64,000 bases of DNA from contig NC_081409.1 of NCBI RefSeq assembly GCF_030272615.1, positions 471,070,573-471,134,572 on the forward strand, written 5' to 3'. Positions 49,366 to 61,483 of this stretch are shown here, piece by piece (within the stretch, counting starts at the first letter, position 1; the number at the start of each line of letters is the position of its first letter). The position numbers and the translations under genes were made by a program. The notes beneath the pieces were generated by a model. That model worked only from the letters and a program-made list of their open reading frames with translations. It was not told the DNA's origin and ran no database searches. The DNA comes from Cryptomeria japonica. Its lineage: Eukaryota; Streptophyta; Pinopsida; Cupressales; Cupressaceae.

Positions 49366-51108
49366 AAAAACCCCAAATTTCTTTTTATTTATTTATTTAT
49401 TTTTGTTTATTTCCAGTTTCTTCTAGAATGGAAAAATAAAGATATACACAAACTAAATAACGAAAAGAAAACATAAAACCCCCATTATCCATTTATCAAA
49501 GTCACAGACATATTTTTTTTTTTCTCAGAATGTTCAAAAATAATATAATGGAAAATATTCTCAACTAGATCATAAATCTCAAATACCCAAATGGATTTAA
49601 TCCCATTTATTTACTCTTTTTAACAATCTTGCCCCAAAACAACAATATTCTCAAAACTGAACTTGAATCTAAGAGTATTCATGGATATTTTAAAACCAAC
49701 ATTTCATGAAGAACAACCAAATACCATTTTTTTTGATTTAGTAAAGAACAAAAGGATAAACCGGAATCCTACCTCTTTAGCATTCATAGTAAGATTTGAA
49801 GAAGAGCCCCCAATCCTGCAGCTGTAGAAATCTATCCTTGCAAAAATCCCCAAATCTCCATCCCCATATTTTTCTTTTCCCAAAAGTTCAACAACCCCCA
49901 ATAATATTTTTCAACCTAGGTTAAATGGGAACCAATTTTGACCTAATTTCTAATTTCAAAATTTAAGCATTTTTTTAAATTAAAAAGGAAATAATAATTC
50001 TTTTCAACTATTAAATTAATTTAACTTGATTTTCTAATTAATATACTTCTCTCTTATTTAATCTTAATTTTAATTTCTCAATATTAGTTAAGCCAACATT
50101 TATATTTCGAACTATTGACAAGGGTAAAGTATTTAAATTATATTAATTTCCAAAATCAATCTTTTAGACTATATCAAACTTTACAAATTAAAAATGATTT
50201 TCTTTAAATAATAAAATTTACCCTTTCTTTTCCAAAATGCAAAAGTGGTTAAATTAATTATATTTCAAATAACTTTAAATATTTCCCTTTTTTTAAAAAA
50301 CGCATAAACTAATTAAATTCATTATTTAAAACTAACCATTAAATTAAATTCGCTACAACATAAATAAAGCGCTCCTTTTAATTAATGATTAATCACCTAA
50401 AAGAAACCTATTTATTTTTATTTCTCAACTACTAATGCGTAAATGAACACATTAATTCAAATTACATACTTAAGCTTGCTACAAATATAAATAAAGTGAT
50501 CTCTTAAATTAACAATTAATCATATAAAAGAAAACTATCTATTTTAAATTTCTCAATTACAAATGCGTACTTCCACACATTAAATTGAATTAAATACTTA
50601 GGACAAAATACTCCATTTTCCACATGCAAGGCACACAAACCAAGAAAGTCCACCAATCACATGACACGCAACCCAAACGACAAAGGAACCCTACAGACCA
50701 CACACGACGCTCACCTAATCATGGCTAAGGCAAGACGAGAGTTTTATGACCACCTAATCCGAATTCTAAGGATGAAGGAGGTATACTCAACCCTGCAAAT
50801 CTTGAAGGAGATGAACCCCGCACCAAGGTGATATAGTACCTGCAATCTCCTACAACCATGAGTCACACAAGCATGCATATATATACATATTCAATGAAGG
50901 CATTAGCTCGAGATTTATAACAAGAATTAGGGAACAATTACATTTACACAAGAATCGATGCAAAAGCACAATAATAGGTATGCACAATATTTATATAGTC
51001 TAATCTACAACATTACATAATGGTAAATCCACCATTCAAGAATGCCACGTAGGAGGTCAACCAAGGTCAAACTGGTTTTGCAAGGCCGACTAGGGTAGGG
51101 GCATTACA

Positions 51109-51120
51109 TTCTCCCCCCTA
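51109..51120 (-). other. LARD polypurine tract
   Basis: On the - strand TAGGGGGGAGAA lies directly before the LTR start TGTAATGCC. Confidence 0.85.
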
Positions 51121-54100
51121 GGCTCCGACTTACTCCTGGAAGTCGCAAGGCTAAGCAGAAGTCATACGACACGTATTAGCCCTGAAACTCAATTAACAAT
51201 TATCAATTTGCACAAATAACTATGTTGTCAACAATTTAAAACATTATTTATAAATCCTCTACGAATGTCATTATCTATTAACAGAAAGCATCTAAAATCA
51301 TACACTTGTTAAAATTATGCTAGAAATTACACCCAATCTTAGTGGAGAAACGAGAATTTTTTCTTCCTTTCATTACACCAAACTAAAGCATTAAAAGATA
51401 TAGACACAGTTATCATACTCATTTATCAAACATGACAAGAAAACATGCCATCAAGATCAAATTCTTTCGCCCATACCTCTTTTAACAAAACTTTATCGCA
51501 TAGGACTAGCTTCAAATATAAATTTCTACAACCAAGTTAACTTTTCAGTAAATAAGAGCAACATAAATAACTCAATTGTTTACACTTTCCAGGCATTTAA
51601 GAACTTTTCCAATGACTATGTCCCATAACATAGTGACAAGTGAATGCCATTTAATCCATGATTACACCTAATAACCATCCACATAACTGGTTTGCACAAC
51701 ACAAAAGGCCACATGTGAGCATGTCTAATGCTCGGTCAAAGATAACATGCACAATTAGCATCTCTATGCTTGCTCTCAGAACAAATAACATGATCATCAA
51801 TATCCAACATCTCACTCAAGGGCTTGATGGTGCTAGGGTACACCATAGCGGTGCTACCTTCCATACAAGACCCTCATGAATATCCCTTGTTGCGTAAGGT
51901 GTTTAGCCTCCAAGAGATAGTCACCACTCATAGATAGGTAGTGGATCCTAGCTGTCTCATAGCCTCACATACCTCCATCCTCAAGGTTCCCTACGTCTAC
52001 TTCCTTGTATACACTCATCCAAGACCATCTCCTACATTCTTGGAGAGGAATTCACATCGCAACACAAGACCAGCATACGAAAACAACAAGGATAAACTAG
52101 TTTAGCCACCAAAGTATAGAAGTATAAAGATAATAATCATCAATTCCAACAGTAAGGCAAGAAAATAATTCCGAAATTGCAACATCAAATCAAGTAAGAA
52201 CAAGATTGCAAGATTGTGGCTAAACCTTCAAGGTCAAAATAAAATAAATTGTTGACCCACAAGGAAATAAATAAATAATAAAAGAAGATCATAAGTGCAC
52301 ATTACATCACTACGTGACTAGCAGCTAGCCACCAACGAGGAAGGAAGGAATAATCATCTAGCTATCATAGTAGCTCATCATGTGGTGTGGCCTAGTCACA
52401 CATCCACATAGCATGGCAGTGTGCACCTTGACATCACCCCGCATCACATTGTCACGCGGTATGGCTCTACCCTATACCTATCGGTAGGCCGCATGGCAAT
52501 GTCTACTACATCCTGCATCGTGTCTCAGCACGACATGGCAATACTCCAAGCAGACAGGGCACACAATGGACGTATCCCGCATGGCAATGTACCTCACGGA
52601 TAAGGCATGCGTAGGTCACACCCCGCATAGTGATGTTCCTCTCAGGATACCCGCCGTAAGCCAGAGGTATACATGGCTAAGGTCTACCCACAAGTCTACC
52701 AACACTAGTCAATTGGCAGCTCATGTAAGAAAAATAACACGCCTCTCATGGAGACAAGGCAAAAGATGCTCCAATAAAATCCATCATTATGCTCAAGAAC
52801 TATCATCTATATGCTCAAAATAAAGGATAGGAATAGGCTAGCACACATGAACCTCATAAATCGGTCCATCACAAGGGAAAGTATTGAGTACACCTATAAT
52901 ACAGTTTCATTATATAACTATATTTTTCCTCGAGATAGGGAAGCTAAAGTCGCTTCGCGTTGACATTACTCGTACGCTGTTCATACTATTCAAGGAATGG
53001 TGACTTTTAATACTACCCCTTCACATACTGACTTATCAACAACCCGTGGGTTGGCACTCAGTAAGGGAACAAATATGCAACATCACATAAATAGGTATGG
53101 TTTCCCATACTCATAAACAAACATATCCCCCATGGTTGATTACTTCACCATCCCATGGCACACATAGAAAGTACGGGTTTCTTACAACACACAAAGAATA
53201 GCACCATTACTGGTTTAGTCACATTTACAGGGAGTACTTTACACTACGCTAACATCTACTTTACTCTAGATACATGTTCTAAAATTCTTAACAATTCAAA
53301 TTTACACAAGGGAATAACGTCATTCCAATATCTTTCTCAGTTTCCACTAAGCATTTTCATTCAGCTTACGAACTATGCAATTTTCTCTTCCAAAGCGAAA
53401 AACTTTCCTCATTCAATCAGAAGCCAAAGCAAAGATACAATTTTATATGCATTAAAATTCTTCTTAAAATCACTGCATTCTTAATAGCATTTCAAAAACA
53501 ACAACCTTATATTTTAGGCAAGAGGAGGAAGAGAGTTGGAAAAATCATCCTTTTTTTTTTTTTCTACGAATACACAAGATCTACAAGATCACACTATATG
53601 CTCAGATATAAGTCTATCATTTTAGTTGCACGGTTTTCATTTCTCTATCTTTTAGGAGGGTGCCAAAACAACCTAGCATGACATTTCCAATTATTGTTGT
53701 TGCAATATAATGTTCTAGTTTTCTGAACAAGAATTTCAAGACAAACAATTTTTTTTTTGGTAATACAAGTCTTCTTGAGAACACTCACTATTCATAATAC
53801 AATACAATAACACATCAAACCTAACATTGAAAATTCAAAATACAACAAGAAGGTAAATGAGGAGCTATCTACCAGATATTACACATTAATGCATACAAAT
53901 TAACAAGTCTTTCATTTGCTCTTTCTAAACACAATAAGACAATTATCTATATCCAAAGCAAGTTAAATGGTGCGTTACTAAAATAGGTCCTAAATCAACT
54001 AGTTTGAAGATGCACATAAAACAATCTTTCAAGGAACACATCAATACACTCTTGAAGCTACTATAACATGTTCTCTTTTGGTACTTCTTTCACAACAAAG

Positions 54101-54833
54101 CAATTTTCACAAAATCAACTATGCGCATATTACTGCACCTTACCTAAGATGGACTTTAATTATATTACACTTACAAAGCACATGGAGAAACCTTAATGTA
54201 AACATACAATTTTTCTCTCAATAACCAGTATTAACTTTCAACCCAAACCCCTTTCACAATCTAAAACACATAAGCGTTATATGGCTCACACAAGGGCTCA
54301 AGAAATATCATCCTTTCTCTTGCGATAAGAAAACTTAAATAAGAGATAATTACCCATATCAGCTACATTTTAATCTCTAGAGAGAGAGAGGAGGAAGAGT
54401 CATAATCATTCAATTTACTACATAATAAGCATTGATATTTGCCATACTAGTCCTTCAAGTGGACAATCATTAAGATAGATCATAACCATGACAAGCACAT
54501 ATCGTACTTTTAGATTCAAGATAATACCAACTAACCTAGATGGATTAGTCAAAAGAGTAAAACAAATCAAGAGCGAAGGTACATACGATTCTCTTTCAGA
54601 ATAAGAGAAGTCGTAGACCAAGACATTAATAAGTAACAAAACACATACAATCACTCCAAAGCACCCACATCAAGAAGGTGAGAACAGGGTGTGAACACAA
54701 TTGTTACACCCAAGTTAGGGTCCGCTCAATCACACACACACAACAAGGAGGACAAGCCTACAACATAAGGTAGATACACCTCACACCAACTAAGGGCACA
54801 AGCGAAACAAGAGATCCCAGTGTTGCAACATGG
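51121..54833 (-). other. LARD internal region, non-coding
   Basis: 3.7 kb between polypurine tract and primer-binding site. I searched both strands for protease, RT, RNase H and integrase motifs and saw none. The longest ORFs (53155-53484 +, 54418-54654 -) have no recognisable domain. It contains a degenerate ~44-bp repeat array at about 52405-52650. Mobilisation would depend on proteins from another element. Confidence 0.75.
52405..52650. repeat. Degenerate ~44-bp repeats in the LARD internal region
   Basis: A GCATGGCAATGT-like core recurs at 52411, about 52455, 52491, 52534, 52579 and 52625, usually preceded by CCC or CC. Confidence 0.65.
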
Positions 54834-54845
54834 GCTCTGATACCA
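54834..54845 (-). other. LARD primer-binding site
   Basis: On the - strand this reads TGGTATCAGAGC, a perfect initiator tRNA-Met site, two bases after the LTR end. It fixes the orientation of the element. Confidence 0.9.
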
Positions 54846-54847
54846 AG

Positions 54848-56744
54848 TGTAATGCCCCGCCAGGAAACCCCGAAGGGTTAAAGTTAAAAAACACTAGATA
54901 CCAAGTGTAATGCCCCGCTAGGAAACCCCGAAGGGTTTAAGTTAAAAAACACTCAAATGGAGTGTAAATATATATATTTTTATAATAATAATTAAGAGTG
55001 TTAATAATAAGTCACAACATTAAGATAATTTGGAGTTATCTAAAGCTTAGATAACACAAGAGAAGACTAAATGAACCTAAGGAGTTTCCCAACGCGATTA
55101 CGTAACCTTACACCTAACTCAACTCGCGACATTTGATCCAATTAAGTTGGATATCTTAATTTCAAGTCAATGCTTAAGACATGGATATGTTATGTTCAAT
55201 GAATTGACATTTTAGAATTTAGGAAGCATTTCATCTATTATGATTGGAGATGAGGCTAACAAGGGGATATTTACTCAATGAAGTTAAAACATAATTAACT
55301 TAAGAAATCACCCATTAAGGTTTAAGTAGGGTTAACTTGACAAGCCATCCATTTTAGATACAATGCGAATAATATAACGAAGTTCATTTATAGATGGTTG
55401 AAATGTAAATAGCCAAAGAGTTCATTTATTGAAGTTAAAATAATACTAAGAGATGAAGTTCATTCATTAAGGTGAAAATGTAATATAGCCACATGAGTTC
55501 ATCCCTTTAATTAAAATATGGTTAGTAAGATGATATTCATTCGTTAAGGATTAAAAATGTAAGCAATAAAGCGAGGATTCCTTCATTTGGGTTTAAACAT
55601 AACCAACTAATAAGTCATAGTTCATTTATAGAGGATAAAATGTAAATAGTCTATTAAGATCATCCATTAGGGTTAAGATATAGGTAACTTAATGAGTTCA
55701 CTCATTTTAGTTAAAATAAAGTTATTATGAAGTAATAATTTTGCTATGATTAAGATATAAACAACTAAATGAGTTCTCCCATGTTAGTTCGATTATAGCT
55801 ATTATGATGAAGATCATTTATTAAGGTTATAATGAGGATAACCAATTTGAGTTCATCCAATTATAAAACTAACCTGGTGAGGATTATTTGTTTAGAATAA
55901 AATGTAAACAACTAAATAAATTCATCCAATATAGTGAAATATAGCTAACATTGACGATGTTCATTTATATAAGATAATACGGTAAGTAGCCGAATGAGGA
56001 TCACCCATTAGTTTTCAATTTAGATATTATGACATTAATCCAATATTTTTTACCCATCCAATACGTTCAAATTTCAAGCTTTATAACACGTTAATCCAAT
56101 ATTTGTAACCTAGCGAGTTTCCTTCCATACTTAATTCTTTTCATTAACATTCACAAAATACTTTCCATAATCATATCTACAAACTTTTATGATCCTAATT
56201 ACTACTTTTAAGAAGATGACTATATTCATGCATTCAAGTAATAACTTCATTAAATTCCCATTATTCACATACAAAATGTAACCATACATGCTAGCTCTAA
56301 GTATGAAACAGGAGAAAACAAAAGCATCACATAACACAGATATAATCTCGAAGTTCACCCCTAGAGGGCTACATCTTCGGGTCTGCTCAACTGCAAGACC
56401 CCTCTGGCATTTAATAAAGTTAGGATTACATAAGTTTCAAGTCTATTACATCTCTGTCGTTTAGGTGAACACAATCACTATACAACAACCACCTCGGTCG
56501 ATAATTACATAATGATCCCTTTTGAAGCGGATACAACTAAACACGTCAAAAACAAATACAAGGGTTTCTTAACTGACGGTTCCCTAACTAGGGACATGAC
56601 TGCCTATGACCAAACACATACAACCAGATGACAGGGACCGAACAAACCGATCAGGGTCGTGCTATTACTTTAGACATAGCGGTTACAAAAATATTAAACC
56701 ACACACAAGCATTAATGGGTAAATATAGTCTTTTCTCAGGTTGA
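54848..56744 (-). repeat. LARD 5' LTR, first segment
   Basis: Matches 46605-48489. It includes the 58-bp terminal duplication and the ~40-bp repeat block. It ends in GTTGA (56740-56744), the target duplication of the nested solo LTR. Confidence 0.9.
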
Positions 56745-58544
56745 TGTAATGCCCCTACCCTAGTCGGACTTGTAAAATCCGTGTGACCTTGATCGACTTC
56801 CTATGTGGCATTCTTGAATGGTAGGTTAATCGTGATGCAATGTGTAGTCTAGATAATATAAATAAATGGTGCATACTTATTATTGTGCTTTTGCATCGAT
56901 TCTTGTGTAAATGTAATTGTTTCCTAACCCTTGTGATAAATCTTGAGCTAACGCCCTCATTGAATATGTATATGTATATGTATGCTTGCATGAATCCATG
57001 GGTGCAGGAGATTGCAGGTACAACACCGCCTAGGGCGAGGTTCATCTTCTTTGGGAATTTGCAGGGTTGAGTATACCTCCTTCATCCATAGAATTCGGAA
57101 TTGGTGGCCATATAACTCTCATCTTGCCTTAGCCATGGTCAGGTGAGCGTCGTGCATGGTTCGTGGGGCTTTCTTTTCATTGGGATGCGTGTTGAGAGAT
57201 TTGGAGGACTTCCTCGATTTGCATGCCTTGCACGGGGTAAGTGGAGTTTGTTATCCTGAGTATTAAATTCAATTTAATGAGTAGACGTACACATTAGTGA
57301 TATAGAAATTTAAATAGGTAGTTTCTTTTATACGATTAATCGTTAATTTAAAGAGATTGCTTTAATTATTATTGTAGCAAGCTTAAGGTATTTAACTTGG
57401 ATTAATGTGCTCATTTACGCATATGTAGTTGAGAAATTAGAATAAATAAGACTCTTGCATTAGATTAGTCATTTATTTAAAAAGGTCGCTATATTATGTT
57501 ATAGCGAGTCAATTTAATAGCTAATTTTAAAATAAACGAATTTAATGAGTTATGCGTTTTAGAAAGGAAAGATTCAAAGTCATTTGGGAAAATAGAAATA
57601 AATTCATCATTCTCGCATTTTGGAATAGAAAGGATAAATTTTATTATTTAAAAGGAAATAATTATTCTTTTTACTTGCAAATTGATATAGTATAAAGGAT
57701 TGATTATTTGAGATCTAAATTAATTTAAATATCTCACCCTTGTTAACAGTTCAAAATATAAATGTAGGCCTAAATTGATATTGAGAGATTAAAATTAGAA
57801 TTAAATAAGAAATAAAAGCAAGTTAATTTTAATTAGAATAAAACAAGTTAGATTTATTGAGCAGTGGAAAATAATAGTTTCCACTTTCATGTTTCTTTTT
57901 ATTTCAAACAAAAATGCCTAAATTCGAAATTGAAAATTAGGGCAAAAATAGGGTTTCTCATTTTAACCTAGTTGGGAAATGTTTTTGGGGGTTCTTTTCC
58001 TTTTTGGAAAGAAATGATTTTTGGGGTTGGAAATAGAGGTGGGAAAAATGTTGGAGGAAATGGAGTTCTCTTGCTTGGAGTTGCAGGTGGAGCTCTTCAT
58101 CAATAATCTCTTCCCGGAATGCGTTTGGAGGTAGGATTCCAATCTACCTTTTTTGTTTATTGTTATGTTCTCCATGAAATGCTGGAAAAATAGAAAGGAA
58201 TACTACCCATGAGAGTTCTTAAGATTTAGTTTTCAGTTTTGTTGAAGGCTTGGTTGTTCTTGGTTTAAGATTGACCATGGTTTCTTGGGTTTTTTTGGAA
58301 AGAAGAAAAATCTTCCTCAAATCTATTGCTTAAATAATCTGGAAAATATTTGTGGCTGTAAAAAAAAGGGGTGTGAAGTTTTTTATGTATTTTTGTTTAT
58401 CAGTCCATTTAGTTTCATTCAAGTTGTTTTTTTTTTTTTTTTTTTAAAAAAGAAAACCGAAACTGGAAACTGGATCAAAAGAATGCATACAATAAATAAA
58501 TAAAATCAAAATAAAATAAACAAAAAAAAAAAAATGTATTGGGG

Positions 58545-58860
58545 TTAGGGTTTGACGGGCGGAGGAGCCGAAGCTCGGCTCGCGCCGCCGCCCCCTCCCC
58601 CGTCTCTTCCCCTCTCCCGTGACACGCAGGGAAAACCCCACAGTGCCACAGGGACCTGCGTTCACTGTGGCCGCAGGGAACCCTGCGTTCACTGTGGCCG
58701 CAGGGTAAAACCTGCGACCACAGTGGCTATAGGGAAACCCTGCGTGCACAGTGGCCGCAAGGGGGATTCCCTGTGCCACTGTCGGGCCACGAGGGAGCTG
58801 CGGGATCCCCGCCCCTTCCGTGTTGGAAGGTGGGCCCCGCAGTGCCCCGTGCTTTCATTA
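58545..58860. repeat. GC-rich island with 27-29-bp repeats
   Basis: Units start at 58656, 58683, 58712 and 58740 with CTGCGxxCAC(T/A)GTGGCCGCAGGG. A TTAGGGTTT (telo-box) lies at the left edge, 58545-58553. A-rich and T-rich runs flank the island. Confidence 0.85.
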
Positions 58861-61101
58861 TTTAATTTAAGTTTTATTTTGTTTTAGTTTTAAATTTTTT
58901 TTTTATGATTTAAAAAAAATAATAATAAAATGCAATAAAATATACTTTGAGAAATATTTTGTGTTATATAAACGAGTTGGGAATTTTATTTTAGAAAATA
59001 ATGTTTTTCTTAAAAAAAAAAAAAGAGGATAAATGCATATATTAAAATACATGCTAATATAGTTAGCATCTATTTAGCAAATATTATTAAGTATATATAT
59101 AGATTTTTGGGCTTTAATCTAGCAATGACTTTCATTGTATTTTTAAATCGAATGATAATTGATTATATGATAATGAGTAATTTGAATGGGGGTAATGGTC
59201 TCTAATTTTTAAATGTATGCAATAGAGGCTTAATTTAGCTCGGAAATGATCTTTCCATTGCTCCATTCACTCTTAATGTATTTTGCTCTTGTGGTAGAAG
59301 GGTTGTTTTTGTATCGTTAAAAAAAGGGGTTAGATTATTGTTGTAAAATTAACTTGTCATTAGTGTTTATCTAAGGTTTAATAAATCTGTCTAGATGCTT
59401 AAGTCAACTTGGGAAAAATGTTGTAATTACCCGTTAACGCTAGAGTACGACCTATTATTATTTTAGTAATCGATGCGTTTGTTATAGTAGCACGTCTTGC
59501 TAGGTTTGTTTGGACCCTGTCATATGAATATTTTTGTTGGTCATAGCTGATTTCGTCCCTAGTCAGAGTATCGTCAGTCATTTGAACTTGTAATTGCCTT
59601 GAAGTGTTCAGTTGGATCCGCTTCAAAAGGGATCATTATGTAAATTCCGACCGAGGTGTCTGTTGTATATTGATTGTACTCACCTAAGTGGCAAAGATGT
59701 AAAAGACTTATAAATTATGTATTCCTAACGATATAATACCAAAGGGGTCTTGCAGTTGAGTAGACTCGGAGATGTAGCCCTTTAGGGGTGAACTCTGAGA
59801 TCATATCTGTGTTATGCGATGTTTTAGCTTCCTTTGTTTCATGCTTTAAGTTATCATGTATGGTGGATCTCTTGTATAAGTGCATGGTGTGAATTTATTG
59901 AATTTAAATCAAGTGCATCAGATTATTCATCTTGACAAATGTAGTAATTAGGTTCATGAAAGATTGTAAATGAGATTATGGAAAAGTATTTTGAAAATGT
60001 GAATTAAAAGTAGTATTAGTGAATAGAATCTTGCTGGGTTACATCATTGGATTAACTTGTTATTAACCATGTAAATTGATCGAATGTGAATGGGAATACA
60101 AAGTTTGAATTAATGTTTTAATATTCTAAGTTGAAATTTAAAGGATGAACCTCATATAGATATTTACCTTTTTACCTTAGTAAATGAGTAACGCCATGTT
60201 AAATTATGCTTCACTACATTGGACAAAATTGTTTAGTTATTTATGTTTTAATCTTAACAATAATCCTTACCAAAATTAACTTGATAATTGGGTGAACTCA
60301 ACTAGTTATCCATAATTGTAACCTTAATAAAAGAATCTCTTATAATTGCTAAAATTGAACTAAAAAGGGAAGAATTTGTACAGTTGTTTAAACCTTAATC
60401 TTAGTAAATGTATCTTTCCATATTAACTTCATTTAACCAAAAAAAAGAGTGATATACAATAAGATAATTGTATTTTAATCCTAATGAAAGAACGCCACTA
60501 TGAACTTATATTCTAATCTTGAAATGATGGATATCATCTTGCTAACTATATTTTAATTTAAGGGATGCCCTCATGTATCCTAATACATTTTCATCTTAAT
60601 GAATTTAGCCATTTATTAGCATTATTAAAACTTCAATGAATTCTATGGCTACTCACATTGTATCCTCCATAAAGGAACTATAAATCTTTAGTTTGGTTAT
60701 GCTCCAACCTTAATGAGGGAACCACACTCCACTACTGGAAGTTTAATCCTTAATGAACGAATTTTTTTTTTAGCCATACTTTTAATATTTAAGAAAGATA
60801 TCGAATGTGGGTGATTATCTTAAAATCAAATGAAGGAATCCTCGTTTTATTAATTGTAGTTTAGTCCTAAATGAATGAATCTCATTAGGCATATTTTTAA
60901 TATTAAAGGATGATGTCAAGTGTGGATGGGTACCTTAAACCCAATGAATGAACTTCATTATATTAAACACTTTGAACCTTTCTGGGGGCCTCTAAATGAA
61001 ATTATGAATTTAAGTGCATTGAATAAATAACCTCTCAATGGCCTTCTAACCACCCAAGGTAAATGAACACTTCCTAAAATTCTAAGATGTCATATCATTG
61101 A

Positions 61102-61105
<4 letters not shown>

Positions 61106-61192
<87 letters not shown>
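61106..61192. repeat. Long (AT)n microsatellite
   Basis: An uninterrupted AT dinucleotide run of about 85 bp in the solo LTR. Confidence 0.97.
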
Positions 61193-61195
<3 letters not shown>

Positions 61196-61483
61196 CATGT
61201 CTTATGCATTATCTCACAATTAAGATATCCAGATTTAATGGATCAATTGACGCAAGTTGAGCTAGGTGTAAGGTTATGTAATCGCGTTGGGAAACTCCTT
61301 AGGATCTTTTTAGCCTTCCGCTGTGTTATCTAGCTAGAGATAACTTCAAGATAACTTCAAACTATCTTAATGTTGTAACTTTTCATTAACGCTCTTAACT
61401 ATTATTTAAAAAAAAAAAATATTTACACTCTATTTGAGTGTTTTTAACTTAAACCCTTTGGGGTTTCCTGGCGGGGCATTATA

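Larger units (their letters stand above)
46605..51108 (-). repeat. LARD 3' LTR, 4504 bp
   Basis: The + strand shows TGTAATGCCCCGCTAGG at the left and TAGGGGCATTACA at the right, an inverted terminal pair. In + order it contains a 58-bp terminal duplication (46605 and 46663), a block of degenerate ~40-bp repeats (47030-47800), and a GC-rich island (49030-49365). The rest is AT-rich with no gene. Short ORFs in the GC island are artefacts. Confidence 0.88.
56745..61483 (+). mobile_element. 4739-bp solo LTR nested antisense in the LARD LTR
   Basis: It starts TGTAATGCCCCTACCCTAGTC and ends GGCGGGGCATTATA; the terminal CA has become TA. GTTGA flanks both sides (56740-56744 and 61484-61488), and the empty site is seen at about 48484 in the other LTR. 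It is the same family as the host LTR but in the opposite orientation, clearly diverged, and lacks the 58-bp terminal duplication. It has no internal domain, so it formed by LTR-LTR recombination. It contains a GC-rich island at 58545-58860 and an (AT)n tract at 61106-61192. Confidence 0.9.

Noticed and set aside
49003-49376. ORFs of 70-90 codons in the GC-rich islands (also at 17885-18209, 58444-58887, 61993-62334)
   Set aside because: GC-rich repeats lack stop codons in many frames; there is no domain and no conservation of one frame.
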